Shown here: piece by piece, positions 43,010 through 44,854 of the stretch
Layout: each line of letters starts with the position of its first letter
How positions within the stretch are numbered: the stretch's first letter is position 1
Assembly (NCBI GenBank): GCA_025934075.1
Contig: JAICYT010000004.1
Coordinates: forward strand, 1 to 44,854
Source: Gemmatimonadaceae bacterium
Lineage (GTDB): Bacteria > Gemmatimonadota > Gemmatimonadetes > Gemmatimonadales > Gemmatimonadaceae
Length of the DNA stretch: 44,854 nt
Reading direction: 5' to 3'
Program-made: the position numbers and the translations under genes
The notes under the pieces: generated by a model
The model's input: only the letters and a program-made list of their open reading frames with translations
The model's database searches: none
What the model was told of the DNA's origin: nothing

Positions 43010-44854
43010 ATGAGTGTTCAGCGCAGTGTCGATAGGGTCGGCAGAGACGCCTTTCGTTTCCCCAACCGGATGCTCGGATGCACGAAGCTCGCGCTCATCG
43101 CGTTGGGCGCGATGTCTTGTCACATCGACTTGAGCTCGAGCTCGGACGGCGGCTCGGATCGCGGCCGTATCACCCTCTCGCTCGGTGCACCGTCGCTCGC
43201 CATCTGGAGGGGGGATGCCGGCGGCAGCGCCAACGTCACGCTCGCGCGCGAGCACTTCGACGGCCCCGTCACACTGTCGACGTCGACCACGGCCAAGGGC
43301 TTGACGATGACGCTGAATCCGGCCTCGCTCGTCGGAAGCGCGCCGTCGAGCGCCCTCACCGTGTCGGCGGCAAACGACGCCGATGGCGGACAGCAGGTCG
43401 TCTTCGTCACGGCGCGCGGCGCGGGCCTCGATAGCCAGACCGTCGCGCTTCAGCTCACGGTCATCCCACCGCAGGTCGTTGTGACGAAGGCAGGCACCGG
43501 CGCGGGCACCGTAACCTCTGAGCCGTCAGGCATCGGCTGCGGCAACTCGTGCGCAGTGTCTTCCCACGTCGGTGCGAGTTTCACGCTCACCGCCGCAGCG
43601 AGCGCGGGAAGCGCATTCGCCGGCTGGTCGGGCGCCTGCACGGGGACTGCTCCCAGCTGTACGCTGACGTTGGCGAAGGCCAATGCCGCGGTGATCGCGA
43701 CCTTCAACTCGACGGCGCCCGAGTATTCCGTCGCCGTCACACCCGCCGTCGTCAGCGTGCTTCAGGGCGGCAATGCCACGGCGACCGTCGGCATCACGCG
43801 GGTCAACGGCTTCAGCGGTCCCGTCAACCTCGCCGTGAGCGGTTTGCCGGCCGGCCTTGGTGTGACGGCGAATCCGGCGAGCGTCACCGGCAATTCCTCC
43901 ACTCTCAACTTCACTGCGCTGGCGTCGGTTTCCGCGGGCAACTATCCGCTGACCGTCACGGCGACGGCGGCGGGGCTTCCCCAGCACAGCGCGACATTCA
44001 ACGTGCAGGTCACGCCGGGGGCCGGCGGCAACAGCATTGCCTTCAGCTTCGCGAGCTGCGACCCGACGCAGGTCCCGGTTTGGTTCGCGGTGCAGAACGG
44101 AACCGGCGCGTGGACGCGCGTGACTGCGGGGCCGAACAACACGTTCGCGTTTCCGATCAGCGCAACGGCCGGAGTGGCGTTCGTTCAGCACGACGGTGCG
44201 AACTTCGAGACGACCGTGCTCTACGCCAGTGGCGACGAGCTCACGTCCATCGCGATCGGCGATCCATGCGGCTTCACGCCGCAGACGGGTACGAAAAGAG
44301 TCAACGGAACGTTCAACAACTCCGGTCAAGCGCCGATGTTTTCGACCGTAACGATCGGTGGCGCGGGCGGAGACACTACGTTTCCGGCGCAGGGAGGTCC
44401 GGCCTTCTCGCTGTCCAACGTTCCGGCCGGAGCACGCGATCTGATCGCGGCTCGCCATGCTCCGAATCCCAGTAACGGCCTCACCGCCATTCAAAAGCTG
44501 ATCCTGCGGCGCACCGTCAATTACTCGAACAACGCAACGATTCCTCTGCTCGACTACGGATCGGCTGAGGCGTTCATACCGCCGCAATTCGTGCTTCCAG
44601 TCGGCAACCTCGGAGCGGACCAGGCGTCGGTCAATGTCTCATTCATGACCGCGAACGGAGCCTCGGCGCCGTTCCACTCGGAGATCGGCGTGACGCTCCC
44701 GAGCGGGCCCGGGGTCCACATGTTTGCCATGCCCGACTCGCTGCTCCATCCCGGCGACTTCCACCTGATCGAGATCGAAGCGCAGCCCCAAGGAACAAGT
44801 GCGTCATCGGAGCGTTGGGCGATGCTGATCCTCCACAGCGTCAACTCGACGACC
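43010..44854 (+). CDS. Secreted Ig-like/InlB-repeat protein (partial)
   Basis: Open to the right edge, so incomplete: 615 codons seen, no stop. The ATG at 43010 has GAGGT 9 bases upstream. After about 20 residues, a hydrophobic segment (LGCTKLALIALGAMSC) may be a lipoprotein signal with a poor lipobox. The mature part has a beta-sandwich, then a divergent InlB B-repeat-like unit (about 155-225: AGTGAGTVTSEPSGIGCGNSC, AFAGWSGACTG), an Ig-like repeat (about 230-340: VSVLQGGNATATVGI, GFSGPVNLAVSGLPAGLGVT) and further beta domains. It resembles surface or extracellular proteins with carbohydrate- or protein-binding Ig repeats. No enzyme motif is visible. Confidence 0.8.
   Translation, partial: MSVQRSVDRVGRDAFRFPNRMLGCTKLALIALGAMSCHIDLSSSSDGGSDRGRITLSLGAPSLAIWRGDAGGSANVTLAREHFDGPVTLSTSTTAKGLTMTLNPASLVGSAPSSALTVSAANDADGGQQVVFVTARGAGLDSQTVALQLTVIPPQVVVTKAGTGAGTVTSEPSGIGCGNSCAVSSHVGASFTLTAAASAGSAFAGWSGACTGTAPSCTLTLAKANAAVIATFNSTAPEYSVAVTPAVVSVLQGGNATATVGITRVNGFSGPVNLAVSGLPAGLGVTANPASVTGNSSTLNFTALASVSAGNYPLTVTATAAGLPQHSATFNVQVTPGAGGNSIAFSFASCDPTQVPVWFAVQNGTGAWTRVTAGPNNTFAFPISATAGVAFVQHDGANFETTVLYASGDELTSIAIGDPCGFTPQTGTKRVNGTFNNSGQAPMFSTVTIGGAGGDTTFPAQGGPAFSLSNVPAGARDLIAARHAPNPSNGLTAIQKLILRRTVNYSNNATIPLLDYGSAEAFIPPQFVLPVGNLGADQASVNVSFMTANGASAPFHSEIGVTLPSGPGVHMFAMPDSLLHPGDFHLIEIEAQPQGTSASSERWAMLILHSVNSTT

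Overview
The window looks like a high-GC chromosomal contig from a Gemmatimonadota-like bacterium, probably assembled from a metagenome. Three things suggest this: a PadR regulator paired with an 884-residue duplicated-FtsX permease of the type common in Acidobacteriota and Gemmatimonadota; many small secreted or lipoprotein genes; and a coproheme-type ChdC/HemQ gene. The phylum is an inference, since no rRNA or single-copy phylogenetic marker other than release factor 3 is present. The first 142 bases form a perfect palindrome, so the left edge may be a contig end with a fold-back artefact.

Bases 139-18217 are ordinary core and envelope genes: a DUF4142 protein, an OmpA/Pal-like lipoprotein, PadR plus the permease, a rhomboid protease, peptide chain release factor 3, a YciE/YciF ferritin-like protein, a zinc metalloprotease overlapping a PLP aminotransferase, a PAP2 phosphatase, a haem-binding membrane protein, ChdC, two tandem small membrane proteins and a MacB-type permease.

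Bases 18397-24692 form a tightly overlapped operon: an unknown protein, an OxlT-like MFS carrier, a PanE-like reductase, an AAE3-like acyl-CoA ligase, an alanine/serine-glyoxylate-type aminotransferase and a DUF4159 protein. Read together, it encodes a complete route oxalate -> oxalyl-CoA -> glyoxylate -> glycine. A multicopper oxidase with its copper loops in permuted order follows on the other strand.

Bases 27600-38386 are accessory DNA. A tRNA-Pro(GGG) carries an attachment site, and its 3' half recurs twice downstream (33283-33327 and 38344-38386), marking two tandem integrated islands. Island 1 holds a primase-helicase of the TOTE type, divergent from an AbiEi/AbiEii pair through a shared palindromic operator, followed by a LexA-like HTH/SWIM zinc-finger gene. 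Island 2 holds a frameshifted tyrosine integrase next to its att site, a second LexA-HTH/SWIM gene coupled to an alpha-helical repeat protein, a decayed ParS-like antitoxin and a DUF433/DUF5615 toxin-antitoxin pair. The LexA-HTH/SWIM gene, present in both islands and paired with a helical-repeat protein in one, is the best candidate here for an undescribed system.

Bases 38387-44854 hold a decayed ISNCY-like transposase, a HepT-like relic cut at both ends, a large BTAD/TPR regulator with a central membrane helix, and the start of a secreted Ig-like/InlB-repeat protein that runs off the right edge.
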